Source: Spirosoma sp.
GTDB taxonomy: Bacteria > Bacteroidota > Bacteroidia > Cytophagales > Spirosomataceae
DNA length: 64,000 nt
Direction: 5' to 3'
Assembly (NCBI RefSeq): GCF_026391055.1
Contig: NZ_JAPLET010000016.1
Span: 1 to 64,000 of the forward strand
This document shows positions 19,165 through 27,981 of the stretch, one piece after another; within the stretch, counting starts at the first letter, position 1; the number at the start of each line of letters is the position of its first letter. The position numbers and the translations under genes are program-made. A model generated the notes under the pieces. That model was not told where the DNA came from. It saw only the letters and a list, made by a program, of their open reading frames with translations, and made no database searches.

Positions 19165-21348
19165 ATGAAGAATTGTTACTTATTAAAGCATTTACTTGTC
19201 ATTAGCTTGCTAGCTACTGGTACACGCCTGTCAGCACAGACAACGAATCAGGTCTTAAAAATTACCTATCCTGAAAGCCGGGCAATTTTTCAACGCGAAA
19301 ATGATAACACCAGTACTATCTACTTATCGGGAAGTTTATATCAACCCGTCGACAGTATTCAGGCTCGCCTGCAGGTAGAAGTTGCTGGGCAGGGCCTCAA
19401 CACAAACTGGGTTACCATTCAGCGGAATCCACAGGGCGGAATTTTTCAGGGGTCAATACGAGCCAGAGGAGGTTGGTACAGACTTGAAGTACAGGCGTTC
19501 GTCGGCGGTGTTGCCACCGCAAGTGATGTTGTCCGTAAGGTTGGTATCGGCGAGGTATTCATTATAACAGGCCAGTCGAATGCGCAGGGTTTCCAGAATT
19601 ACGGAGCGCTAGGCGCCGTAGATGATCGGGTAAACTGCGTTGCTTACGATAATACTACAGCTAACTCATTGAGCGACCCCCCGGCTCCTTCTTTTCAGCA
19701 ATTAACCGCCACCTCACTGATCGGGCCGCGGGGAAAGAGTGCATGGTGCTGGGGATATCTGGGCGATTTGCTGGTAAAACAGTACAATGTGCCTGTCTTG
19801 TTTATCAATACGGCCTGGGAGGGAACCAGCCTTCAGAACTGGCGCGAAAGTTCACTTGGTCTGGTCACGAAGAACTTGTTTGCCCTTGGAACACCTGATG
19901 AGAATTTTCCGGCAGGCATGCCTTACTCGAATCTGGTTATTGCCCTACGATATTACTGCTCACTTCAAGGCTTGAGAGCCGTGTTATGGCAACAGGGAGA
20001 GTATGATAACTTCCCGTTAAAATCGTCACGAAAAGACTATGCCGATAACATGCAGTTTTTGGTCAATAAAACCCGTGCGGACACTGACAGATATCCGGCC
20101 TGGGTACTAGCCAGATCTTCATATAGCAACGGCACCGTAAGTGAAAACGTTATCCAAGCTCAGAATGACGTAATCAACACGTACAACAATAACGTTTTTG
20201 CCGGCCCTTTTACCGATAATATTCAAATTCCGCGCTTTGATGCTGTTCACTTTGGTAATAGAGCCACGAACAACCCGGGCGATAAAGGCCTTAATGATCT
20301 GGGGCAAGCCTGGTTTGAGAGCCTCAACGCGATCTTCTTTTCAAGCTCACGTCCACTGCCTCCGTTACCTCAGCCAACCATCTCAGTAGCGTGTTCACCA
20401 TCGGCAAATAGTGTGACCTTGAGCCTACCCAGTTTATTTAAATCGTATTCATGGAGTTCAGGACAGGCCACCCAGAGCATTACCGTTACACAACCAGGGG
20501 TTTACCGGGCTACTTTAAAGGATGCGAACGGGAACACATTCCTATCGCCATCACTTGACCTACAAGGGCCGATCCAACCGGCAACACCAACCATTTCGCT
20601 GGCTAGTCAACCTGGTAAAGTAGTCGATTTGCAACAGCAGGTTTGTGCAGACTCAACACTGTCATTGCTGGCTAATACATCAGCTAACAGCACAGGAGTA
20701 TGGAGTTATAGTACCATAACGTCCGTTGCCAAGGCCATCAAATTAAACACATCGGGTTCATATACCCTTCAGGCCATGAACGTTTATGGCTGTAAATCCG
20801 CACAACCCGCAACGGTCAATTTAACGGTTCGCCCTAAGGTACCAACGCCCACCATTGAGCAGATTGGTGCTTACAGCCTGCAAGCCGTATTACCAAAACC
20901 AACAGGAGGCCAGTCTGACTTATTCGACTGGCGACGTGCTGCGGGTGAGGTGATACCCCAAACCGGTGCGGTGGTGAAGGTAATCGTTTCAGAGAACTAC
21001 TCGGCACGTACTAAAACAACGTTCACCCTTAATAGCGGGTCTGCCTTAACGTGCTTTTCTGACTTTAGTACGCCCAAAGCCTTTACATTCGACCGATCTA
21101 ATGGAGGTGTAAGTATATACCCGAATCCATCATCCAATGGTATGGTCACCATAGAAACCATTGAGGATTTGGTTAATGCCAGCGTCGACGTCTTTTCGCT
21201 GGGTGGGCAGAAGCTGTTTTCATCCCAAGTTCCTTCGTTTAACGAACGAAAGGCAATTGACTTGACAGGCCTGTCGCAAGGCGTTTATTTAGTGCGGGTA
21301 CGTTCAGCCGGTTTTGATGTCTCCAGACGTATTATTATAAACCGATAG
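19165..21348 (+). CDS. Type IX-secreted SGNH (sialate O-acetylesterase-like) protein, shorter paralogue
   Basis: A 727-residue tandem paralogue of the preceding gene with the same order: signal peptide (GTRLSAQ), N-terminal beta domain (ESRAIFQRENDNTSTIYLSG), SGNH domain (IITGQSNAQG, LWQQGEYDN, DAVHFG) and type IX sorting domain (IYPNPSSNGMVTIET, GVYLVRVRSAGFDVSRRIII). It keeps only two or three of the beta modules, against about six in its neighbour. In the GESD position it has GEYD, so the residue after Glu differs between the two. An upstream ATG at 19142 runs into a stop, so 19165 is the start. A strong terminator follows. Confidence 0.85.
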   Translation: MKNCYLLKHLLVISLLATGTRLSAQTTNQVLKITYPESRAIFQRENDNTSTIYLSGSLYQPVDSIQARLQVEVAGQGLNTNWVTIQRNPQGGIFQGSIRARGGWYRLEVQAFVGGVATASDVVRKVGIGEVFIITGQSNAQGFQNYGALGAVDDRVNCVAYDNTTANSLSDPPAPSFQQLTATSLIGPRGKSAWCWGYLGDLLVKQYNVPVLFINTAWEGTSLQNWRESSLGLVTKNLFALGTPDENFPAGMPYSNLVIALRYYCSLQGLRAVLWQQGEYDNFPLKSSRKDYADNMQFLVNKTRADTDRYPAWVLARSSYSNGTVSENVIQAQNDVINTYNNNVFAGPFTDNIQIPRFDAVHFGNRATNNPGDKGLNDLGQAWFESLNAIFFSSSRPLPPLPQPTISVACSPSANSVTLSLPSLFKSYSWSSGQATQSITVTQPGVYRATLKDANGNTFLSPSLDLQGPIQPATPTISLASQPGKVVDLQQQVCADSTLSLLANTSANSTGVWSYSTITSVAKAIKLNTSGSYTLQAMNVYGCKSAQPATVNLTVRPKVPTPTIEQIGAYSLQAVLPKPTGGQSDLFDWRRAAGEVIPQTGAVVKVIVSENYSARTKTTFTLNSGSALTCFSDFSTPKAFTFDRSNGGVSIYPNPSSNGMVTIETIEDLVNASVDVFSLGGQKLFSSQVPSFNERKAIDLTGLSQGVYLVRVRSAGFDVSRRIIINR

Positions 21349-21368
21349 GTCTTACTTATACCCCTTGT

Positions 21369-21408
21369 CAGCAACAGCCCCTTCTGTAGAAGGGGCTGTT
21401 GCTGTTTA
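21369..21408 (+). terminator. Intrinsic terminator after the SGNH gene pair
   Basis: A 17-bp perfect inverted repeat (arms 21369-21385 and 21388-21404, core CAGCAACAGCCCC) followed by TTT. It isolates the nuo operon from the upstream genes. Confidence 0.85.
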
Positions 21409-21520
21409 CTACCCTCCCACGGCAGCCCATAGATTGGTAAACCAACGCTTGTAGTTTAAATTTGAGAGCTATTAGCCAGAACGTATAGACCTAAATAAAT
21501 GGGCCTATTGGTTTTATCGC

Positions 21521-21528
21521 TACCTTTG
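21521..21528 (+). promoter_or_regulatory. Predicted -7 element of the nuo operon
   Basis: TACCTTTG matches TAnnTTTG, 23 nt before the nuoA start. The nearest TTG (21508-21510) is only 10 nt upstream, so the -33 part is uncertain. Confidence 0.45.
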
Positions 21529-21551
21529 CATAGGTACTGTCAACTAATTAT

Positions 21552-21923
21552 ATGAACGCAACTTACCTACCGGCTGATTACATACCGGTACTTATTCAAT
21601 TAGGTCTGGCGCTTGGATTCATTGTAACAACAATGATCGTTACCCACTCTATTGGCCCGAAACGAAACAGCCAGAAAAAGGACGATCCTTTTGAGTGTGG
21701 TATACCCGTTCAGGGCGACGCACGGACGCCTATTTCCATTAAATATTTCCTGATTGCCATCCTCTTCGTACTGTTTGATGTAGAGGTTATCTTTTTGTAC
21801 CCTTGGGCTGTAAATTTCAAAGGACTTGGTATGACCGGCTTCATTGAAATGGTGCTGTTTATGGGCTTGTTGCTGGCCGGTTTCTACTACGTCATTCGCA
21901 AGGGTGTTCTAAAGTGGGAATAA
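21552..21923 (+). CDS. nuoA: NADH-quinone oxidoreductase subunit A
   Basis: A 123-residue membrane subunit of complex I with three helices (LIQLGLALGFIVTTMIV; FLIAILFVLFDVEVIFLYPW; MVLFMGLLLAGFYYVI). The conserved loop DPFECGIPVQGDARTPISIKYF, containing the family Cys, and the buried acidic FDVEVIFLYPWA motif are intact. First gene of the complex I operon. Confidence 0.97.
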   Translation: MNATYLPADYIPVLIQLGLALGFIVTTMIVTHSIGPKRNSQKKDDPFECGIPVQGDARTPISIKYFLIAILFVLFDVEVIFLYPWAVNFKGLGMTGFIEMVLFMGLLLAGFYYVIRKGVLKWE

Positions 21924-21983
21924 GCTTTTAAATGAATTTTCGAACATATTTATTCGTTGTTAAGGTAATCAACACAACGTTTT

Positions 21984-22529
21984 ATGGCAACTGATATCAA
22001 GCTGGCTGAAGCCCCCGCGAGTTATGATGGGCCGGGCTTTTCGGCTACGTCATTCGATAAAATAATTGGACTTGCCCGGGCTAATTCGCTCTGGCCATTG
22101 CCTTTCGCAACGTCCTGCTGTGGTATTGAGTTTATGTCGACCATGGCATCACACTATGACCTGGCACGTTTCGGCTCGGAACGGCCCAGCTTTTCACCCC
22201 GTCAGGCGGATATGCTGCTTGTAGCCGGTACCATTGCCAAAAAGATGGGGCCTATTGTGAAACAGGTTTACCTGCAGATGGCCGAACCTCGTTGGGTTAT
22301 TGCTATTGGTGCCTGCGCATCGAGCGGTGGTATTTTCGATACTTATAGCGTACTACAGGGAATTGACCGCATTATTCCGGTCGATGTCTATGTTCCCGGC
22401 TGCCCACCCCGCCCCGAGCAAATTCTGGAAGGGGTTATGCAGGTACAGGAATTAGCCAAAAATGAATCACTGCGCCGTCGTAATACAGATGAGTATACGA
22501 AGCTGCTGAATTCATACAACATTCAATAA
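21984..22529 (+). CDS. nuoB: NADH-quinone oxidoreductase subunit B
   Basis: A 181-residue peripheral-arm subunit that carries the terminal Fe-S cluster N2, which passes electrons to quinone. The ligands are visible in the vicinal pair of TSCCGIEF, the Cys of GACASSGG and the Cys of VPGCPPRPEQ. The C-terminal extension (NESLRRRNTDEYTKLLNSYNIQ) is short and charged. The spacer to nuoC is filled by an inverted repeat (22533-22588). Confidence 0.97.
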   Translation: MATDIKLAEAPASYDGPGFSATSFDKIIGLARANSLWPLPFATSCCGIEFMSTMASHYDLARFGSERPSFSPRQADMLLVAGTIAKKMGPIVKQVYLQMAEPRWVIAIGACASSGGIFDTYSVLQGIDRIIPVDVYVPGCPPRPEQILEGVMQVQELAKNESLRRRNTDEYTKLLNSYNIQ

Positions 22530-22532
22530 AGA

Positions 22533-22588
22533 ACAAGTTCGTGAACGGATAACCGGCCCAAGGCTACGGCATCTTTTCACGAACTTGT
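22533..22588. repeat. Inverted repeat spanning the nuoB-nuoC spacer
   Basis: Arms 22533-22545 and 22576-22588 (ACAAGTTCGTGAA and its complement) match exactly over 13 nt. The left arm begins 3 nt after the nuoB stop and the right arm ends 25 nt before the nuoC ATG. No T-run follows. In the mRNA it would form a long-loop stem in front of nuoC. Confidence 0.75.
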
Positions 22589-22613
22589 CCATTCACTCCT
22601 TTATACATTGACA

Positions 22614-23114
22614 ATGCTGACCAACGAAGAAGTTGCGCAGATTATACTAAATCAGTTTGGTGAAACGGTCACGGATTTCGATGATCCATATGACCTCCTG
22701 ACCTGTTCGACCAGCCGGGACCAGATTGTTTCGCTGGTCAAGTTTTTGAAAGAACATCCAACGCTACAAATAGGCTTTCTTACCGACATTACGGCGATTC
22801 ATTATCCCGATTCGGCTGGTAAAGAGTTCTGCGTTGTGTATCACCTGCACAGCCTGACCAAGAACTTTCGGATACGGATCAAAGTATATCTGACCACGGA
22901 TGATCTGCACATCCCGACGTTAATTCCGCTCTTTGCCAGTGCCAACTGGATGGAACGCGAAACCTTCGACCTGTTCGGTATTCTCTTCGATGGCCACCCC
23001 GACCTGCGCCGGATTCTGAACATGGAAGAAATGGACTACCACCCGATGCGCAAGGAATATCCACTGGAAGATGCCACCCGGGAAGACAAAATTGATGCAC
23101 TGTTTGGACGATAA
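22614..23114 (+). CDS. nuoC: NADH-quinone oxidoreductase subunit C
   Basis: A 166-residue NuoC (30-kDa subunit) with ATG at 22614; a TTG six bases upstream is also in frame. Hallmarks are LTDITAIHYPD, FCVVYHLHSL and the closing ERETFDLFGILFDGHPDLRRILN, ending MRKEYPLEDATREDK. It is a stand-alone NuoC, not the NuoCD fusion seen in E. coli. It sits in the hydrophilic arm beside NuoD. Confidence 0.96.
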   Translation: MLTNEEVAQIILNQFGETVTDFDDPYDLLTCSTSRDQIVSLVKFLKEHPTLQIGFLTDITAIHYPDSAGKEFCVVYHLHSLTKNFRIRIKVYLTTDDLHIPTLIPLFASANWMERETFDLFGILFDGHPDLRRILNMEEMDYHPMRKEYPLEDATREDKIDALFGR

Positions 23115-23120
23115 AAACCA

Positions 23121-23183
23121 GCGAAAAGCGAACGAGTGAAAGAGCGGTACTACCGGCTGTTTATCACTCGTTCGCGCTTTCGC
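23121..23183. repeat. Inverted repeat spanning the nuoC-nuoD spacer
   Basis: The left arm 23121-23139 and right arm 23164-23183 are near-perfect inverted copies (GCGAAAAGCGAACGAGTGA against its 20-nt counterpart, differing by a short indel). The right arm continues as a direct repeat of CGCGCTTT units. It starts 6 nt after the nuoC stop and ends 17 nt before the nuoD ATG. Confidence 0.75.
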
Positions 23184-23200
23184 GCTTTCGCTCTTTAAAT

Positions 23201-24433
23201 ATGGTTTCCGAAGAACTCGATATTGCGAATAAAAACTTACCTGCCGAGCAGGGTCCGGTTCAATATGTCAATGAACTGACAACCCTGAACCTCGGTCCCA
23301 CTCACCCGGCTACGCACGGAATTTTTCAGAACGTCCTGCAAATGGATGGTGAGAAAATCGTGTCGGGCGAGCAGACCATTGGCTACATTCACCGGGCATT
23401 TGAGAAGATTGCCGAGCGTAGGCCATTTTACCAGATCACAACCCTCACCGATCGCATGAACTACTGTTCGTCGCCCATCAATAACATGGGCTGGCACATG
23501 ACAGTAGAGAAATTGCTGGGTGTAGAAGTTCCCAAACGGGCACAGTACATCCGGGTTATCATGATGGAACTGGCCCGTCTGGCCGATCACCTCATCTGTA
23601 ACGGTATTCTGGGCGTTGATACGGGTGCTTTTACGGGGTTCCTGTACATCTATCAGGAGCGGGAACATATCTACGAAATTTACGAAGAAGTTTGCGGAGC
23701 CCGGCTCACTACTAACATGGGTCGGATTGGCGGTATGGAGCGCGACCTCTCTCCTACTGCTATTCGTAAGATAAAAGAACTGCTCGTTCGCTTTCCAAAA
23801 GTGTTGAACGAGTTCGAAAACCTCTTCAACCGCAACCGTATTTTCATGGACCGTGTGGTGAACGTGGGTGGCATCTCGGCGGAGCGGGCATTGAGCTATG
23901 GCTTCACCGGCCCTAACCTCAGGGCTGCGGGGGTTGACTATGATGTTCGGGTGATGAACCCATACTCATCGTACGAGGACTTTGAGTTCGATATTCCAGT
24001 TGGTCAGAGTGGCGACACCTACGACCGCTTCATGGTTCGGAACGAGGAAATGAAGCAGAGCCTGCGCATCATTCAGCAAGCTATAAACAACCTGCCCGAA
24101 GGTTCTTACTTTGCCGATGCTCCTCAGTACTACCTGCCCCCAAAACAGGAAGTATACAAAAACATGGAAGCTCTCATTTATCACTTCAAAATTGTGATGG
24201 GTGAAATAGAAGCTCCCGTTGGCGAAGTCTATCACGCGGTTGAAGGCGGTAATGGTGAGCTGGGTTTCTACCTGATCAGTGACGGTGGACGTACTCCCTA
24301 CCGGCTGCACTTCCGACGTCCGTGCTTTATCTACTATCAGGCTTACCCCGAAATGTGCAAGGGCTTAACGCTGTCTGATGCCATTGTTATCATGAGTAGC
24401 ATGAACGTCATTGCCGGCGAGCTGGATGCATAA
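23201..24433 (+). CDS. nuoD: NADH-quinone oxidoreductase subunit D
   Basis: A 410-residue 49-kDa-type subunit that forms the quinone-binding cavity together with NuoB. The family motif NLGPTHPATHGIFQNVLQMDG holds the quinone-site His, and later signature parts (YIHRAFEKIAERR, YCSPINNMGWHM-like region, RTPYRLHFRRPCF) are present. It ends with NVIAGELDA. The N-terminal extension before the first motif is about 25 residues. Translation may be influenced by the stem in the leader. Confidence 0.96.
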   Translation: MVSEELDIANKNLPAEQGPVQYVNELTTLNLGPTHPATHGIFQNVLQMDGEKIVSGEQTIGYIHRAFEKIAERRPFYQITTLTDRMNYCSSPINNMGWHMTVEKLLGVEVPKRAQYIRVIMMELARLADHLICNGILGVDTGAFTGFLYIYQEREHIYEIYEEVCGARLTTNMGRIGGMERDLSPTAIRKIKELLVRFPKVLNEFENLFNRNRIFMDRVVNVGGISAERALSYGFTGPNLRAAGVDYDVRVMNPYSSYEDFEFDIPVGQSGDTYDRFMVRNEEMKQSLRIIQQAINNLPEGSYFADAPQYYLPPKQEVYKNMEALIYHFKIVMGEIEAPVGEVYHAVEGGNGELGFYLISDGGRTPYRLHFRRPCFIYYQAYPEMCKGLTLSDAIVIMSSMNVIAGELDA

Positions 24434-24447
24434 ATTTGCCATTTACT

Positions 24448-24948
24448 ATGACAACTGAAACCAACAATACTGTAACATTTACCCCGGAACGGCTCACCAA
24501 AGCGCAGGAGATTATAGCCCGGTATCCGGAAGGCAAGCAAAAATCAGCTTTGTTACCCTTGTTGCATTTATTGCAGGAACAGGAAGGCTGGACCAGCCCT
24601 GAGGGTATGGATTATGTTGCCCGGATGCTCGACATTCAACCCATCGAAGTATACGAAGTAGCGTCATTCTATACCATGTACCACCTTAACCCGGTTGGTA
24701 AGCACGTTATCGAATACTGTCGGACGGGCCCCTGCTGCCTGATGGGCGGAGAGGATGTGTATGCTCACCTTAAGCAACGGCTTGGCATTGATACTGGCCA
24801 GACAACCGTAGATGGTCAGTTTACACTCAAGGAAGTGGAGTGTCTGGCAGCTTGCGGTATGGGCCCGGTGTTTCAGATTCGGGAAAAATATTACATGCAC
24901 CTCACCAACGAACGTGTGGATGAGATCATTGATGAACTGTCGAAATAA
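24448..24948 (+). CDS. nuoE: NADH-quinone oxidoreductase subunit E
   Basis: A 166-residue thioredoxin-like subunit with a [2Fe-2S] cluster (N1a). Ligands are visible in CRTGPCCLMGG and ECLAACGMGP. The start at ATG 24448 is preferred to the TTG at 24436. It lies 14 nt after nuoD and 8 nt before nuoF, and works with NuoF in NADH oxidation. Confidence 0.96.
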   Translation: MTTETNNTVTFTPERLTKAQEIIARYPEGKQKSALLPLLHLLQEQEGWTSPEGMDYVARMLDIQPIEVYEVASFYTMYHLNPVGKHVIEYCRTGPCCLMGGEDVYAHLKQRLGIDTGQTTVDGQFTLKEVECLAACGMGPVFQIREKYYMHLTNERVDEIIDELSK

Positions 24949-24956
24949 CCGCACAC

Positions 24957-26297
24957 ATGGCTACCAAAATATTAACTGAGCATATCAACGTTCCCGGCAT
25001 TGAAACGTTCGATGTATACCGGAAGCAGGGCGGCTACACAGCCGTAGAAAAGGCGATAAAGACAATGACGCCCGAAGCCATTGTTGAAGAGGTAAAGAAA
25101 GCAGGCGTTCGCGGCCGGGGCGGTGCAGGATTCCCGATGGGCATGAAGTGGAGCTTCCTGGCAAAACCGGAAGGTGTTCCCCGTTACCTTGTCTGCAATG
25201 CCGATGAGTCGGAACCGGGTACCTTTAAAGACCATTACCTGATGAAGAACATTCCTCACTTACTGATTGAGGGAATGATTATTTCATCGTTTGCCCTAGG
25301 TGCCAATAAATCATTCATTTACGTACGGGGCGAGTTAATGTACGTTATTCATATCCTTGAGAAAGCAATTGCCGAAGCAACGGCAAAAGGTTTCTTAGGG
25401 AAAAATATCTTGGGCAGCGGCTACGATCTGGAGCTTGTTGTTCAGCCCGGCGGTGGTGCTTACATCTGCGGTGAAGAAACGGCCTTGCTCGAATCATTGG
25501 AAGGTAAGCGTGGTAACCCACGGAATAAACCGCCTTTCCCAGCCGTAAAAGGCCTTTACCAATCCCCAACTGTAGTCAACAACGTTGAATCCATCGCTAC
25601 GACACCTTGGATTGTCAACAACGGTGGAGATGCGTATGCGGGTGTAGGCATTGGCCGCAGTACTGGTACGAAATTAATTTCGGCATCGGGTCATATCAAT
25701 AAACCCGGCGTTTATGAAATAGAACTCGGTGTTCCGGTAGAGGATTTCATTTATGCCGATGAATGGTGTGGCGGCATTCGACCGGGGCACAAATTCAAAG
25801 CACTCGTTGCCGGTGGCTCATCCGTCCCGATTCTGCCAGCTAATCTGGCGCTAACGTTAGCCAACGGCGAAAAACGCCTGATGAGCTATGAGTCGTTATC
25901 TGACGGTGGCTTTGCAACGGGTACTATGCTGGGCTCGGGAGGTTTTATTGTATTCGACGAGACCTCATGTATTGTACGAAATACGTGGAATTTCTCCCGT
26001 TTCTACCACCACGAGTCCTGTGGGCAGTGCAGTCCCTGCCGCGAAGGAACCGGCTGGATGGAAAAAGTCCTGCACCGGATCGAACACGGGCATGGGCATC
26101 AGCAAGATATTGACCTGCTGGTCGATGTAGCCAGAAAGATCGAAGGCAATACAATTTGTCCGCTTGGAGATGCTGCTGCGTGGCCCGTTGCCAGTGCCAT
26201 TCGTCATTTCCGGGATGAGTTCCAATGGCATATTGACAATCCTGCCGAAGCCACACAGCCCGGTGCTGTTTACCGGGGCGATATGGCGTTAGTGTGA
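24957..26297 (+). CDS. nuoF: NADH-quinone oxidoreductase subunit F
   Basis: A 446-residue NADH-binding flavoprotein. Seen are the nucleotide/FMN region RGRGGAGFPMGMKWSF, CNADESEPGTFKDHYLM, YICGEETALLESLEGKRG, and the N3 [4Fe-4S] ligands ESCGQCSPCREG plus the Cys of TICPLGDAA. Electrons enter complex I here. In this genome the next gene in the operon is not nuoG but an unrelated membrane protein. Confidence 0.97.
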   Translation: MATKILTEHINVPGIETFDVYRKQGGYTAVEKAIKTMTPEAIVEEVKKAGVRGRGGAGFPMGMKWSFLAKPEGVPRYLVCNADESEPGTFKDHYLMKNIPHLLIEGMIISSFALGANKSFIYVRGELMYVIHILEKAIAEATAKGFLGKNILGSGYDLELVVQPGGGAYICGEETALLESLEGKRGNPRNKPPFPAVKGLYQSPTVVNNVESIATTPWIVNNGGDAYAGVGIGRSTGTKLISASGHINKPGVYEIELGVPVEDFIYADEWCGGIRPGHKFKALVAGGSSVPILPANLALTLANGEKRLMSYESLSDGGFATGTMLGSGGFIVFDETSCIVRNTWNFSRFYHHESCGQCSPCREGTGWMEKVLHRIEHGHGHQQDIDLLVDVARKIEGNTICPLGDAAAWPVASAIRHFRDEFQWHIDNPAEATQPGAVYRGDMALV

Positions 26298-26415
26298 ACT
26301 AGCCCATAGGCTTTTACGCAAACAGACAAAATCCAACACCAATAAATACCTCACATTCAACTAGTTATGATAAACCATAAACATGAAAAGCACATAATCA
26401 CGTAAAATAGCCTCC

Positions 26416-27939
26416 ATGCAGCGCCTGGTACTAATTTGTTACAATACCATCAAAAAGAGGGCTTTGTTTTTAAGTTTAATCTTTTGCTTGGTCTGCGTAG
26501 CAGTAATCCTGTTCGTAAAGATAAAGCTAACAATTAGTTACGTACCTGATATATCTGGCTCTGAACGTAGTACCACGTACTGTATTCAGTTAATAGCCGA
26601 TGGGAGGCCGTTGTACTATAATCCGGAAGAACCCCCTTTCTGGGTTACACAGTATGCGCCTATCTACTTTCATTTCGTTGGAGGTATTTACAGGCTCATA
26701 GGCTGGGACCCGGCAGATATATACAGAATTCAATTAGTGAGCCGTGTGGTGTCATTTGCATTAGTCTTACTGTCTATGGGAGTAGCGTTTTTAACGAGCC
26801 ATAAACTTCTGCGACTGACCCCGATGCACACAATCCTGTTTTGCTGCGTTGTGTTTGGCATTCTCCAACATTGGCATTTGACTAACTCACGAGCCGATAG
26901 TTTGCTTTTTTTATGTACGACAATCTATCTGTATTGTACCGTGCGCGGACTAAGTCAGACGAATGTATGGAACCGTTACTTTCAGGTAGCTGCCTTACTG
27001 GCAATTGTTGCCTTTTTTATAAAGCAGAGTGCTATGATACACATAGCCGTTCTGCTCGCCTATTTAATTCTCTTTGGACACTGGCGTGTCCTGATCCGCA
27101 CAGTGGGATTGATGGCCATTGCGTTCGTAGGGTTAACCTTATTACTGGATGAAGGAAACTATCAGGTGTTTTTCCAGAATCTGTTTATCAGTCTGACATT
27201 ACCACTTTCGCCAGCCTGGTTCTATGATTACACGTATCAACACTTGATTCCGGCAGCCAGTCTATTAATTGCTGTGTCGTTTCTAATTAGCCTGAAATGG
27301 CTGTTTACAGCTTCAGATAACCGGCAACGGTTTCTTGCGCTGGCAACGTTTATGTTTTTTGGATTTGCTACGGTAACAGCATTTAAACATGGTGCAGCAG
27401 TAGGCTATTATCACGAATTTGCCTATACAGGCTTGCTGGTAATATTTTGGTATTTTTGTGGTGAAAAACAGATGGTACAAACGAGTCGGTTGGGTAGGTA
27501 CTTGTTTCCTTCGTTAGTGAGCCTAACAATGCTATTTTTTGCGGGTAAACAGATAGAGAAACACCTGAACGCAGACTATAACCATTATGCGCTCATGTAT
27601 CGGGATGAGTTACTAGTCAAAAAATTTGTTGAGCCGCAGTTATCGGAACGAGATAACATCGTTGTCTCGTTTGGCCATGGGTATGAGGGATGGTTGCTTC
27701 AGCAAATGCTGTTTCGCCATCAGTTAGCGTATACCGACGATATTATGCGTTTTTTGTATGACAATAAAGCGTATGATTTTAGTCAATTTGACTCGTTAGT
27801 AAAACAGGGCGGGGTGAAGTTTGTCATCATGCCCAACAATCAGCCGTTGTACTTCTATGCCTTTGACTATTCGTTCAATCCGCAGGAGTATAAGCTGGAA
27901 AAGGAAATTAGCGGATACCATATTTACAAGCACATATAG
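26416..27939 (+). CDS. Multi-pass membrane protein, GT-C glycosyltransferase-like, inside the nuo operon
   Basis: A 507-residue protein with about ten membrane helices. The first large loop holds DISGSERSTTYCIQLIADG and PPFWVTQYAPIYFHFVGG, the arrangement of an acidic periplasmic loop seen in PMT/ArnT-like GT-C enzymes. A soluble C-terminal domain of about 110 residues follows (VVSFGHGYEGWLLQQMLFRHQ, GGVKFVIMPNNQPLYFY). Such proteins move sugars from lipid-linked donors, which is family knowledge. No exact family could be assigned. Codon use looks more AT-rich than the flanking nuo genes. It lies 118 nt after nuoF and 42 nt before nuoG, same strand, so it is probably co-transcribed. Nothing in it suggests a role in complex I. 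Confidence 0.7.
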   Translation: MQRLVLICYNTIKKRALFLSLIFCLVCVAVILFVKIKLTISYVPDISGSERSTTYCIQLIADGRPLYYNPEEPPFWVTQYAPIYFHFVGGIYRLIGWDPADIYRIQLVSRVVSFALVLLSMGVAFLTSHKLLRLTPMHTILFCCVVFGILQHWHLTNSRADSLLFLCTTIYLYCTVRGLSQTNVWNRYFQVAALLAIVAFFIKQSAMIHIAVLLAYLILFGHWRVLIRTVGLMAIAFVGLTLLLDEGNYQVFFQNLFISLTLPLSPAWFYDYTYQHLIPAASLLIAVSFLISLKWLFTASDNRQRFLALATFMFFGFATVTAFKHGAAVGYYHEFAYTGLLVIFWYFCGEKQMVQTSRLGRYLFPSLVSLTMLFFAGKQIEKHLNADYNHYALMYRDELLVKKFVEPQLSERDNIVVSFGHGYEGWLLQQMLFRHQLAYTDDIMRFLYDNKAYDFSQFDSLVKQGGVKFVIMPNNQPLYFYAFDYSFNPQEYKLEKEISGYHIYKHI

Positions 27940-27981
27940 TATCCCGCCGAAAATCGTTGTTAATCAACTTAGCTAAACATC

